Shown: positions 16,888 through 25,508 of the stretch, in pieces
Layout of the letters: each line of letters begins with the position of its first letter
Position numbering within the stretch: position 1 is the stretch's first letter
From: Speluncibacter jeojiensis
GTDB lineage: Bacteria; Actinomycetota; Actinomycetes; Mycobacteriales; Mycobacteriaceae
Direction of reading: 5' to 3'
Assembly: GCF_029589495.1 (NCBI RefSeq)
Contig: NZ_JAAIVF010000001.1
Coordinates: 1,550,001 to 1,614,000 of the forward strand
Length of the DNA stretch: 64,000 bases
Position numbers and translations under genes: made by a program
Notes under the pieces: generated by a model
Told to the model about the DNA's origin: nothing
The model's input: only the letters and a program-made list of their open reading frames with translations
Database searches by the model: none

Positions 16888-18219
16888 GTGACGGTGGACG
16901 GTTCTCTACGGGTTGACGCGACCGACCTGCAGGTCGACACGGCGATCGCCCCGGCCAACTGCGCGGCGGCACTGGCCGCATCCGGCCTGTACGCCGACTA
17001 CGTCGTGTACGAGTGTGAGGGCGAATGGATCTTCGCCGGCGGTGTGCTCGGCTCGGTCGAACTCGACACCGAGGAGCTGCGCGTGCACTGGGACGGGGAG
17101 GAGCGGCGCACCGGCTGGACCGGTCGGCCGGCGATCGCACTGGGCCACGCGCTCGAGTCGCTGCCCACTGCGACGTGGAACGCATACGGCTGGATGGGGT
17201 TCGAGTCGTGCGCCTACAGCCTCGGCGCCGAGGGTCACCTGGTGCCGGGAACCCCGCTGGCGCACCTGATCGTCCCGCGCGCCGAGGTGCGCATCGGCGC
17301 GGACGGCGTCACGATCCGCGCCGACGGCCCGGACGAGCGGGATGCGCTGTGGCGCACCGTACAGGGTGCCGGTGACGTCTTCGCGACGGTCGCCGAGCCT
17401 GTCGACGTTCGCCGGGATCACAGTGACTATCGCGCCCGCGTCGCCACTGCCATCGACGAGATCTGCAGCGGCAGATACGAAAAGGTCATCCTGTCACGGA
17501 CGGTGCCGGTGCCCTTCCTCGTCGACATGCCGGCGACCTACGCGTGGGGACGCGCCAACAACACCCCGGCCCGCTCGTTCCTGCTGCAGCTCGGCGGACT
17601 GCAGGCGGCGGGCTTCAGCCCCGAGTTGGTCGCCGCCGTCGACCGAGACGGTGAGGTGGTCACCGAACCGCTCGCCGGCACCCGCGCCTTCGGCCGAGGA
17701 GCCGACGCGGACGATGCCGCCCGACGCGATCTGGTGAACGACCCGAAGGAGATCGTCGAACACGCGGTGTCCGTGCGCACCTCGTTCGAGGAGATCGCGT
17801 CGGTCGCGGAGCCGGGCACCTCGGCGGTGTCGGACTTCATGGCCGTGCGCGAACGCGGCAGCGTCCAGCACCTGGCGTCGACCGTGCGGGGCCGGCTCGC
17901 CGCCGACAGCACCCGGTGGGACGCGCTCGACGCGTTGTTCCCGTCGGTCACCGCGTCGGGGATCCCCAAGCGCGGCTGCGTGGACAGCATTTTCCGCCTC
18001 GATGCGGAACCGCGCGGACTGTATTCGGGTGCGGTGCTGACGGTTTCGTCCGACGGGAGCCTCGAGGCGACGCTGGTGCTGCGTGCGGTGTACCAGCAGG
18101 ACGGTCGGGCATGGCTGCGCGCCGGCGCCGGCGTGATCGGTCAGTCGAATCCCGAGCGCGAGTTCGAGGAGACCTGCGAGAAGCTCGGCAGTGTCGCGCC
18201 GTATGTGGTGCGGGCGTAA
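16888..18219 (+). CDS. mbtI: Salicylate synthase (MbtI-like chorismate-utilising enzyme)
   Basis: A 443-residue enzyme that converts chorismate through isochorismate to salicylate, the aryl cap of the siderophore. The chorismate-binding fold is intact, with GRYEKVILSR, NTPARSFLLQLGG, EPLAGTRAFGRG, DPKEIVEHAVSVR, SDFMAVRERGSVQHL, VTASGIPKRGCVDSIFRL and a final EREFEETCEKL. The similarity to M. tuberculosis MbtI runs end to end as I recall it, which favours salicylate over isochorismate as product. I chose GTG at 16888, nine bases after AGGAGG; the in-frame ATG at 16879 abuts that AGGAGG and is less likely. An iron box lies just upstream. Confidence 0.9.
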   Translation: MTVDGSLRVDATDLQVDTAIAPANCAAALAASGLYADYVVYECEGEWIFAGGVLGSVELDTEELRVHWDGEERRTGWTGRPAIALGHALESLPTATWNAYGWMGFESCAYSLGAEGHLVPGTPLAHLIVPRAEVRIGADGVTIRADGPDERDALWRTVQGAGDVFATVAEPVDVRRDHSDYRARVATAIDEICSGRYEKVILSRTVPVPFLVDMPATYAWGRANNTPARSFLLQLGGLQAAGFSPELVAAVDRDGEVVTEPLAGTRAFGRGADADDAARRDLVNDPKEIVEHAVSVRTSFEEIASVAEPGTSAVSDFMAVRERGSVQHLASTVRGRLAADSTRWDALDALFPSVTASGIPKRGCVDSIFRLDAEPRGLYSGAVLTVSSDGSLEATLVLRAVYQQDGRAWLRAGAGVIGQSNPEREFEETCEKLGSVAPYVVRA

Positions 18220-18336
18220 GTCGCTGAAGTAAACAGGCACAGTTTCCCACTGTCAATCGACCGGAACTGCCCGCTGGTAGCGTCACGTCGGGTTGCGGTC
18301 ACTGCCTCACGTTCCGGTGGCCGGTAAGGGGGAATC

Positions 18337-18665
18337 GTGAACGACGCCGATGTCGAATTACCGGAGTTGCTTTTCGTGCGGCGGGGCGCATCCATGTCGC
18401 GCGAGCAGTATCCGATGGAGCTGCGCGGGCTCTCCGACGGCCGCCGAGCGCTTCCCGTGTACACGTCCCTCGGGGCGTTCGTCCGGTGCTGTGGAGATCG
18501 GCAGCCGTGGCTTGCGGTGCCGCGGGCATAGATCCAGAAGTTGCTGCTAGGGGCGAGCTTCGACCTGCTGGTCGTGAACGTGGACATCTCGTTCGTGCCG
18601 GCATCTCACACGCGAGCGGGACGGCGGTGCACGCCGTCGGCCACTTCTTCACCGACATCTTCTGA
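18337..18665 (+). pseudogene. Decayed SAV_915-type gene with amber codon and frameshift
   Basis: The intact part (GTG at 18337 to TAG at 18529-18531) encodes 64 residues ending AFVRCCGDRQPWLAVPRA, which look like the N-terminal region of the SAV_915 family often found beside type VII secretion substrates. Past the TAG the same frame continues with IQKLLLGASFDLLVVNVDI, a hydrophobic stretch typical of a folded C-terminus. A change of frame near 18598 then gives GISHASGTAVHAVGHFFTDIF and a stop at 18663-18665, 6 bases before the next gene. One nonsense codon plus one frameshift in an otherwise coding-looking stretch suggests a pseudogene; sequencing error is the alternative. Confidence 0.5.
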
Positions 18666-18671
18666 GGACCG

Positions 18672-19283
18672 ATGACCGAATACGTACCCGGGACCGGACA
18701 CCTGCCGCCGATGCCCGACCCGCAAACCGGCGAGCCGCGCCCGCCCGCGGCTCCGCGCGCGTGGAACGGCAAAGAGGTCACCCCAAGTGATCGGCTGCCG
18801 CGTCGGCACCCGCAGAGTCCCGAAGACCTTGGGTCCATCCTCGAATGGAGTCAGCAGAGCAAGCGTTCGGCACTCACATACGCATTCAGCTGCTTTGGAA
18901 TATGCGCGGTGGCGATGACCGCGATCGCGCACGGATTCGAGTGGCTGCATCTCGGGTTCTTTTGGCTGGTGCCGGTACTGCCCAGCATCGGCATGTACTT
19001 CTCCATGAAAAACGGGTGGGTCGCTGCGGGGGCTCGTTGGGTTCAGAACCGCGAGAAGTACGTCGAGATCTACGACCTGCGGTATGTCGAGATCAAGGTC
19101 AGCGGTAACAACCAGATGCTGCGTATGACGGACGGCAGCGGCCGCAAGATCCGATCGTTGAGCCTGCTCGATGCGCAGACCAACCCGGCGCTGTGGGATC
19201 TGCTCTACAACGGGATCCGGCATTCCGTCGCGTCGGGGAAGGCATCGCCGTCGCGCAGGACCCGCAACATCCTCGACCTGTAG
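18672..19283 (+). CDS. Membrane protein of unknown function
   Basis: A 203-residue protein with a Pro-rich polar N-terminal region (about 1-65), two adjacent membrane segments (about 75-92 and 95-112, AFSCFGICAVAMTAIAHGF and HLGFFWLVPVLPSIGMYF) and a cytosolic-looking C-terminal domain (NREKYVEIYDLRYVEIKVSGNNQMLRMTDGSGRKIRSLSL) resembling a pleckstrin-like or YcxB-type sandwich by eye. I recognise no enzyme motif. It begins 6 bases after the decayed SAV_915-type gene, so the pair was probably one transcription unit. Codon choice is less extreme than in the flanking siderophore genes. Confidence 0.65.
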   Translation: MTEYVPGTGHLPPMPDPQTGEPRPPAAPRAWNGKEVTPSDRLPRRHPQSPEDLGSILEWSQQSKRSALTYAFSCFGICAVAMTAIAHGFEWLHLGFFWLVPVLPSIGMYFSMKNGWVAAGARWVQNREKYVEIYDLRYVEIKVSGNNQMLRMTDGSGRKIRSLSLLDAQTNPALWDLLYNGIRHSVASGKASPSRRTRNILDL

Positions 19284-19388
19284 CCGGCATTCCACGCGCA
19301 GCTATATGCCGCGGAAATTCACTGGACGCCCCCGACCGCCGCTGTTACCGTTCCACGCGACCGTGAACGACGCGAGGAGGTGAGACCC

Positions 19389-19448
19389 ATGAACGCTGTA
19401 TCGAGCTGGGTGCTCCCGCTTTCGCGCACGGTCGGGCGACCGCAGTAG
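19389..19448 (+). CDS. Short leader-like ORF (19 residues) upstream of a hydrolase gene
   Basis: ATG at 19389 follows an excellent ribosome-binding site (GAGGAGGTGAG, 5 bases away) and encodes MNAVSSWVLPLSRTVGRPQ before TAG. The ATG of the hydrolase gene lies 49 bases after the stop. Such short well-translated ORFs upstream of metabolic genes act as attenuating leader peptides in actinobacteria. No run of one amino acid points to a specific sensed metabolite. Supported by the strong site and position only. Confidence 0.5.
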   Translation: MNAVSSWVLPLSRTVGRPQ

Positions 19449-19497
19449 ATGTCGCCGGGAGCGCCTCGACAACAAGGCAATCCCGAAGGGCATCAAC

Positions 19498-20265
19498 ATG
19501 AGCACTCTGCAATTCACCAACGAGACAACCTCTGACGGTGTCGTCGAGCGCGACTTCACCGTCGGCGACATCCCCGGCGTCCTCTGGACACCCGAATCCG
19601 GTGCCTCTGGCGGTCCGCTGATCCTGATCGGCCACAACAGCACCTTCCACAAGCGCGCGCCAGGGGTCGTCGGCCGTGCGCGACACTACGTGACGACGTA
19701 CGGCTTCAGCGCGGCGGCGATCGACGCGCCCGGGCACGGCGACCGCCCCCGATCCGACCAGGACAAGCGGTGGGACGACGCGCGCGACCGAGCCCGGGCG
19801 GCCGGCGAACCCCTCGGCCCCGTCGTCGCCGACTACTACGGCTCGCTGGCCGAACGGGCGGTGCCGGAGTGGCGGGCCACACTCGACGCCCTCCAGTCGC
19901 TGCCCGAGATCGGTTCCGAGGTCGGCGTCGGCTACGAGGGGATGACGTTGGCTGCGGCGATCGGCATCCCGCTGGTGGCGGCCGAACCCCGGATCGGTGC
20001 GGCGGTTATCGGCGGCATCTTCGCCTGGGAGTCGCTGCTCGCGGCCGCCCGGCAGATCACCGTCCCGATCCAGTACCTCGTCGCGTGGGACAACCCGGTC
20101 CTCGATCGACAATGCGGGTTCGACCTGTACGACGCGTTCTCCTCGGAACAGAAGACGTTGCACGCCAACCCCGGCGGACAACACCAGATACCGCGGTTCG
20201 AGGTCGACGACGCGGCCCGGTTCTTCGCCCGGAACCTGGGCGCCGGCGCGGTCGGCCGGACGTAG
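19498..20265 (+). CDS. Alpha/beta-hydrolase-fold protein with altered nucleophile elbow
   Basis: A 255-residue protein with the fold of dienelactone-hydrolase/esterase-like enzymes: an oxyanion strand PLILIGHNSTFHKRAPG, GFSAAAIDAPGHGDRP, and a late segment with possible acid and His (AWDNPVLDRQ and NPGGQHQIPRFEVDD). The expected elbow GxSxG reads GMTLA, with Thr150 where the Ser nucleophile should be and Ala in place of the second Gly. It may be a non-catalytic member or use Thr. The gene sits between salicylate synthase and salicyl-AMP ligase but has no evident iron box and a leader-like ORF upstream. It converges on the ligase gene with a 15-base gap. Confidence 0.7.
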   Translation: MSTLQFTNETTSDGVVERDFTVGDIPGVLWTPESGASGGPLILIGHNSTFHKRAPGVVGRARHYVTTYGFSAAAIDAPGHGDRPRSDQDKRWDDARDRARAAGEPLGPVVADYYGSLAERAVPEWRATLDALQSLPEIGSEVGVGYEGMTLAAAIGIPLVAAEPRIGAAVIGGIFAWESLLAAARQITVPIQYLVAWDNPVLDRQCGFDLYDAFSSEQKTLHANPGGQHQIPRFEVDDAARFFARNLGAGAVGRT

Positions 20266-20280
20266 CCCGACGCGCCGCCG

Positions 20281-21903
20281 CTAACCGATCAGCGCGCGCA
20301 GCGCCTTGCGGTCGATCTTGCCGACCGCGGTCAGCGGCAGCGTCGCCACCCGGTGCACCGCGTCCGGGAGCTTGAAGGCGGCCAGGCCCTTCGTCTGTAG
20401 GAACCCACGCAGTTCCGGGAGCGAAGGTGTCTGGCCGTCGACGACCACTGCGGCGCAGATCTTTTCGCCCAGAGCGTCGTCCGCGAGCCCGACGACCGCG
20501 GCCTGCCGGACTGCCGGGTGCAGCGCGAGGTGCTCCTCTACCTCTTCGGCCGACACGTTCTCGCCCGCGCGGTTGATCACGTCCTTGATCCGTCCGGTGA
20601 CCACCAGATGCCCGCTGGGCAGCCTGCGCACCAGGTCCCCGCTGCGATAGAAACCGTCCGGGGTGAACGAACGTGTATTGTGTTCCGCCGCACGGTAATA
20701 CCCGCGGATCGTGTACGGACCGCGGGTCAGCAGCTCACCCTCCTCGCCGGGTGCGACGTCGTTGCCGTCCGCGTCGACGACGCGCACCTCGTCGGCGTCG
20801 GACAGCGGCCGGCCCTGGGTGGTGGTGACCAGTTCGTCCGCGTCGTCGAGCCGGGTGTAGTTGAGCAACCCCTCGGCCATGCCGAACACCTGCTGCAGCG
20901 CGGCGCCGAGCGCCGGCCGCACCTGCACGGCGTCCGCCTCGGCCAGGCGCGCCCCGCCGACCTGCAGCAGCCGCAGCGTGGACAGGTCGACATCCTCCCA
21001 TTCGGTTGCGGCGCACCACAGCTGGGTCAGTGCCGGTACCAGCGCGGTGACCGTCACACCGTGCCGTTCGATCGCCGCGAAGGCGCTCTCGGGGCTGGGG
21101 TCGGTGAGCAGCGCGACCGATCCGCCCACCGCGACCGTGCCGAGGATGCCCGGGCAGCACAGCGGGAAGTTGTGCGCGGCCGGCAGCGCCGCCAGATAGA
21201 CGTCGTCCTCGGTGAGCGCACTGATCTGCGCGCTGGTCCTGGCGTTGTACGCGTAGTCGTCGTGGGTGCGGGGGATCAGCTTGGGCACGCCGGTCGTGCC
21301 ACCGGAGACGAGCAGCACTGCCACCGACGACGGATCGACCTCCGGCAGTGCGCGCGGGTCGGCGTCGACACTGTCGAACGCGGTGAACGGGCCGGGATCA
21401 CCGACGACCACCACGTGCCGCACCGAAGGAACCCGGTCCCGGACGGTGGCGGCCAGCTCGCGAAAATCGAACCCGCCGTCCACATCCGGAATCACATAAG
21501 CAGCGGCACTGGATAATTCGGCCAGATGGGCCACCTCGTTCTGCCGGTGGGCGGGCAGGCAGAGCACGGGGACCACGCCCGCCCGCATCATCCCGAACAG
21601 CGCGACGACGAACTCGGGTGTGGACGGCAGGTGGACCACGGCCCGGTCTCCCGGGTGCAGTCCGAGTTCGAGCAGACCTGCCGCGAATCGGTCCGCACGT
21701 CGGTCCAGTTCCGCATAGGTCATCGGCCCGGCGGCTGTGTGCAGCGCCGTGGCGTCCGGACGGCGGGCGGTGGTCGAACGCAGCAGCGCGCCGAGGGTCT
21801 CGCCCCGCCAGTAGCCCGCGGCGCGGTAGCGCTCGGCGAACTCGGCCGGGAATTCGACCACTCCGTCGAGTGGGGCGGTGCGGGGCTGTGCTGCGCCGGT
21901 CAT
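20281..21903 (-). CDS. mbtA: Salicyl-AMP ligase (MbtA-like aryl acid adenylating enzyme)
   Basis: A 540-residue stand-alone adenylating enzyme that activates salicylate with ATP and loads it onto the aryl carrier domain of the synthetase encoded divergently. Motifs: LLVSGGTTGVPKLIPRTHDDY (P-loop), QQVFGMAEGLLNYTRLDD, YRSGDLVRRLPSGHLVVTGRIKDVINRAGENVS, and final catalytic Lys in TAVGKIDRKAL. In this family the pocket residues that are Ser240 and Val337 in the dihydroxybenzoate enzyme DhbE are Cys and Leu in salicylate enzymes; here the segments read HNFPLCCPG and GMAEGLLNYTR, giving Cys and Leu, hence salicylate. ATG at 21903 follows GAGGAG. An iron box lies at 21927. Confidence 0.92.
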   Translation of the reverse strand: MTGAAQPRTAPLDGVVEFPAEFAERYRAAGYWRGETLGALLRSTTARRPDATALHTAAGPMTYAELDRRADRFAAGLLELGLHPGDRAVVHLPSTPEFVVALFGMMRAGVVPVLCLPAHRQNEVAHLAELSSAAAYVIPDVDGGFDFRELAATVRDRVPSVRHVVVVGDPGPFTAFDSVDADPRALPEVDPSSVAVLLVSGGTTGVPKLIPRTHDDYAYNARTSAQISALTEDDVYLAALPAAHNFPLCCPGILGTVAVGGSVALLTDPSPESAFAAIERHGVTVTALVPALTQLWCAATEWEDVDLSTLRLLQVGGARLAEADAVQVRPALGAALQQVFGMAEGLLNYTRLDDADELVTTTQGRPLSDADEVRVVDADGNDVAPGEEGELLTRGPYTIRGYYRAAEHNTRSFTPDGFYRSGDLVRRLPSGHLVVTGRIKDVINRAGENVSAEEVEEHLALHPAVRQAAVVGLADDALGEKICAAVVVDGQTPSLPELRGFLQTKGLAAFKLPDAVHRVATLPLTAVGKIDRKALRALIG

Positions 21904-21926
21904 GGTCTCCTCATCCATCCTTGGGG

Positions 21927-21945
21927 GTAGGTTAGGCAAACCTAC
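21927..21945. promoter_or_regulatory. IdeR-like iron box between salicyl-AMP ligase and first NRPS
   Basis: GTAGGTTAGGCAAACCTAC is a near-perfect match to the IdeR consensus and is itself almost palindromic. It lies between divergent starts at 21903 and 21993, so it should control both. Confidence 0.85.
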
Positions 21946-21992
21946 CCTAGCTGTTAGGCTGGCTCCCATTCCGCGAGCAGAGAGGACTTCCG

Positions 21993-24900
21993 GTGAGCGA
22001 TTCGCATCGGGTCACCCGCGACGAGATCCGTACGGAAATAGCGGGACAACTTGGCATTTCGACCGGTGAGGTCGCTGACGACACGGACCTGATCGCACTC
22101 GGTCTGGACTCGATCCGGATGATGAAACTCGCCGGCGGCTGGCGCAAGCAGGGCTTCGACATCAACTTCGCGGTGCTCGCGGCCGACCCCACCCTGGAGA
22201 GCTGGTTCGGCGCGCTCGGTGGGGACGGACCTGAACCGGTCGAGGTGACGCAGCTGCCCTCGACGCACCGCCAACTGCCCGCTGTGGACGGCGCCTTCGC
22301 GCTCGCGCCGATGCAGCATGCGTACTGGGTGGGCCGGTCGCAGGAACAGGAACTCGGTGGGGTAGCCGCGCATCTATACGTCGAATTCGACGGTGACGCA
22401 GTCGATCCGGACGGTCTGCGTGCCGCGGTCGAGCGGCTGACCGCGCGCCACCCGATGCTGCGTGCCCAGTTCCTCCCGGACGGCACCCAGCGGATCCTGC
22501 CCGCCGCCCCCGAGGGCGTGTTCACGCTCTGCGACCTGCGCGGGGCGGACGACGCCGATGCCGAGCTGGAACGGCTGCGCGAGGCCAAGACCCATCAGCG
22601 CCTGGATGTGGACCGCGGCCAGGTGCTCGACGTGACCCTGACACTGCTGCCGCACGGCCGGTCCCGCATGCACCTGGACGTCGACATGCTCGCGGCCGAC
22701 GCGATGAGCTACCGGGTGCTCACCGCCGACCTGGCCCGGCTGGTGCGCGGAGATGACACCGGACCCGACCCCGACTACACCTACGCGCAGTACCTCGCCG
22801 ACAACGGGCGAGGCGAGGACGACCACGATCCCGACCGCGATCGGGACCGCGCCTGGTGGGCAGGCCGGCTGCTGCAGCTGCCCGACGCGCCTGCACTGCC
22901 GCTCGTTCCGGAAACCGAACGCCGCGAACCGCATCGGACCGTGCGGTACCACCACGCACTCGATCCCGCCGCCAAGGCGCGCCTGCTCCACAGTGCTCAT
23001 GCGCAGGGGGTCACCCCCGCGATGGCGCTGGCGTCGGTGTTCGCCGAGACCATCGGCCACTGGTCGGCACAGCCGCGGTTCCTGCTGAACCTGCCGCTGT
23101 TCGGCCGCGAACCGCTGCACCCCGACATCGACCGTCTGGTCGGCGACTTCACCTCGTCGGTACTGCTGGACGTCGACGTCACCGCGGAGGCGACGGTCCT
23201 CGACCGCGCCCGGGTGCTGCAACGCACCATGTACGAGGCCGGCACCCACTCGTCGTACGGCGGGCTCGAGGTGCTGCGCGATCTCGGGCGCCACCATGGC
23301 CGGCCGGTGATCGCCCCGATCGTCTACACCAGCGCGCTCGGCCTCGGCGAACTGTTCTCCCCCGAGGTGACCGACACCTTCGGTGAGCCGGTGTGGTTCA
23401 TCTCCCAGGGACCGCAGGTGCTGCTCGACGCCCAGGTCACCGAGGTCGGCGGGGGCTTGCTGCTGAACTGGGACGTGCGCGCGTCGGCCTTCCCGCCCGG
23501 CCTGATCGACGCGATGTTCGCGGAGTACACCGCGACGGTCGACGCGCTCGGCACCGACCCGCACGCGTGGTCGGGCCCGGCGGTGCGGCCGCTGCCCGAA
23601 CCGCAGCACGCGGTCCGGCAACACGTCAACGACACCGACTGGGCACCCGGACGCCCCGTCCTGCGACTGCACGAGCGGTTCTTCGCCCGGGCCGGCGCCG
23701 ACCCCGACCGGCCTGCGGTGGTGGGCACCGACGGCGACCTGAGCTACGGCGAGCTCGCCGACCGCGCGCTCGCCGTCGCCGGCGCGCTCCGCGCGGCGGG
23801 GCTGCAGCCCGGCGACGCGGTTGCCGTGCAGCTGCCCAAGGGTGCCGACCAGATCGTGGCGGTGCTCGGTGTGCTCGCCGCCGGCGGGGCGTACGTGCCG
23901 ATCGGATCGGACCAGCCCGAGGCGCGGCGGGAACGGATTCTGACGACCGCGAGCGCACGAATCATGCTGACCGACAATCTGTCCGGTGTGCTTCCGGTCG
24001 GGGTGCGGGCGCTGACCGTCGGACCGGCCGGTCGGCACCCGGCGCCGCTGTCGCTGCCGGTCGCCGGCGACCCCGAGCAGATCGCGTATGTGCTGTTCAC
24101 CTCCGGAACCACCGGTGTGCCGAAGGGCGTGGAGGTGCCGCACCGCGCGGCGATGGGCACCATCGACGATCTCGTCGACCGGTTCGGAATCGGGCACGGC
24201 GACCGGACGCTGGCGATCTCCGCGCTCGAATTCGACCTGTCGGTCTTCGACATCTTCGCGCCACTGGCCGTCGGCGGTGCGGTGGTCCTCGTCGACGAGG
24301 ACGAGCGGCGGGATCCCGCGCGGTGGGCGACACTCGTGCGCGAGCATGCGGTGACGGTGCTGAACTGTGTGCCCAGCGTTCTGGACCTGCTGTTGCGGGC
24401 GGGTTCGGACGCGGCCGCGGGTCTGCGGGTGGTGCTGCTCGGCGGCGACTGGGTGGGCGTCGACCTGCCCGTGCGGTTGCGCAAGCAGGCCCCGGACTGC
24501 CGGTTCGCCGGACTCGGCGGCACCACCGAGACCGCCATCCACTCGACCGTGTGTGAGGTCGGTGAACCGCCGGCCGACTGGACGTCGGTGCCCTACGGGA
24601 CCCCGCTGCGGGGCGTGCGATGCCGCGTCGTCGACGCCGCCGGCCGCGACTGTCCCGACTGGGTTCCCGGCGAACTGTGGATCGGCGGCCACGGCGTCGC
24701 CCGCGGCTACCGGGGCGACTCCGAGCGCACCGCGGACCGGTTCGTCCGTCACGACGACGAGAACTGGTACCGCACCGGTGATCTCGCGTTGTATCGGACC
24801 GATGGAATGCTGGAGTTCCTCGGCCGCGCCGATTCCCAGGTGAAGATCCGCGGATACCGCGTGGAGCTCGGCGAGGTGGAGGCGGCGCTGCGCGGCCGCG

Positions 24901-25508
24901 CCGACGTGCACCGGGCGGTCGCCGCGGTGACCGCCGTCGGATCGCTGGTGGCGGCCGTGAGCCTGCAGCCGGATGTCCCGGCCGATCCGGACTGGGCGGC
25001 GGCAGCGTCGACAGAGCTGGCTGCCGCCTTGGTCGAGGCGTTGCCGCCCTACATGATTCCCGAGCGGATCGAGGTGCTCGACGAGTTCCCGCTATCGACG
25101 AACGGCAAGCTGGACCGCCGCGCCGTGCTGAGGCTGCTCGACGACGGCGCCACCGAGCGTCCGCACGTGGCGCCGCGCGGACCGCTAGAGGAGGCGCTGG
25201 CCGACATCCTGGGGGAGGTGATCGGGGTCGTACGGATCGGCGTCACCGACGACATCTTCACGATCGGCGCCGATTCGGTACTCGCCACCGCCGCGGTGAC
25301 GCGGATCCGGCACTGGCTCGACGTGCCCGCCGCCACGGTCTCGGATATCTTCGCGACCCGCACGGTCGCGGCGCTGGCAGCCCGGCTGGCCGAGCGCGAC
25401 GCGCCCGGCAGGCTCGACGAGGTCGCCCGGCTGTATCTGGAGGTCGCGCGGATGGACGAGGCCGAGCTGGACGCGGCACTGCTGGCGGAAGCGGAGCAGT
25501 CCCGGTGA
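21993..25508 (+). CDS. Nonribosomal peptide synthetase, ArCP-Cy-A-PCP (MbtB-like)
   Basis: A 1171-residue loading and first-extension module. Order: aryl carrier (about 5-80, LGLDSIRMM with Ser40 as pantetheine site), heterocyclisation domain (about 97-530, Cy signature DMLAADAMS near residue 230), adenylation domain (about 560-1040, from LSYGELA to NGKLDRR) and peptidyl carrier (Ser1095 in IGADSVLAT). It should couple salicylate to an amino acid and close a phenyl-oxazoline or thiazoline. My manual A-domain code reads D-L-F-N-L-G-L-I-H, of the Cys/Ser/Thr type used by Cy modules but not decisive. It lacks the C-terminal thioesterase that MbtB has. GTG start follows GAGAGG; its stop overlaps the dehydrogenase start. 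Confidence 0.92.
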   Translation: MSDSHRVTRDEIRTEIAGQLGISTGEVADDTDLIALGLDSIRMMKLAGGWRKQGFDINFAVLAADPTLESWFGALGGDGPEPVEVTQLPSTHRQLPAVDGAFALAPMQHAYWVGRSQEQELGGVAAHLYVEFDGDAVDPDGLRAAVERLTARHPMLRAQFLPDGTQRILPAAPEGVFTLCDLRGADDADAELERLREAKTHQRLDVDRGQVLDVTLTLLPHGRSRMHLDVDMLAADAMSYRVLTADLARLVRGDDTGPDPDYTYAQYLADNGRGEDDHDPDRDRDRAWWAGRLLQLPDAPALPLVPETERREPHRTVRYHHALDPAAKARLLHSAHAQGVTPAMALASVFAETIGHWSAQPRFLLNLPLFGREPLHPDIDRLVGDFTSSVLLDVDVTAEATVLDRARVLQRTMYEAGTHSSYGGLEVLRDLGRHHGRPVIAPIVYTSALGLGELFSPEVTDTFGEPVWFISQGPQVLLDAQVTEVGGGLLLNWDVRASAFPPGLIDAMFAEYTATVDALGTDPHAWSGPAVRPLPEPQHAVRQHVNDTDWAPGRPVLRLHERFFARAGADPDRPAVVGTDGDLSYGELADRALAVAGALRAAGLQPGDAVAVQLPKGADQIVAVLGVLAAGGAYVPIGSDQPEARRERILTTASARIMLTDNLSGVLPVGVRALTVGPAGRHPAPLSLPVAGDPEQIAYVLFTSGTTGVPKGVEVPHRAAMGTIDDLVDRFGIGHGDRTLAISALEFDLSVFDIFAPLAVGGAVVLVDEDERRDPARWATLVREHAVTVLNCVPSVLDLLLRAGSDAAAGLRVVLLGGDWVGVDLPVRLRKQAPDCRFAGLGGTTETAIHSTVCEVGEPPADWTSVPYGTPLRGVRCRVVDAAGRDCPDWVPGELWIGGHGVARGYRGDSERTADRFVRHDDENWYRTGDLALYRTDGMLEFLGRADSQVKIRGYRVELGEVEAALRGRADVHRAVAAVTAVGSLVAAVSLQPDVPADPDWAAAASTELAAALVEALPPYMIPERIEVLDEFPLSTNGKLDRRAVLRLLDDGATERPHVAPRGPLEEALADILGEVIGVVRIGVTDDIFTIGADSVLATAAVTRIRHWLDVPAATVSDIFATRTVAALAARLAERDAPGRLDEVARLYLEVARMDEAELDAALLAEAEQSR

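Noticed and set aside
18350-18550. Alternative 66-residue frame over the decayed SAV_915-type gene
   Set aside because: Its product is Cys/Arg/Ser-rich noise; the frame from 18337 shows a recognisable pattern.
22374-24911. 845-codon open frame on the minus strand, antisense to the first NRPS
   Set aside because: High-GC antisense shadow: His/Arg/Gly/Val-rich composition, no domain, wholly inside a well-supported NRPS gene.
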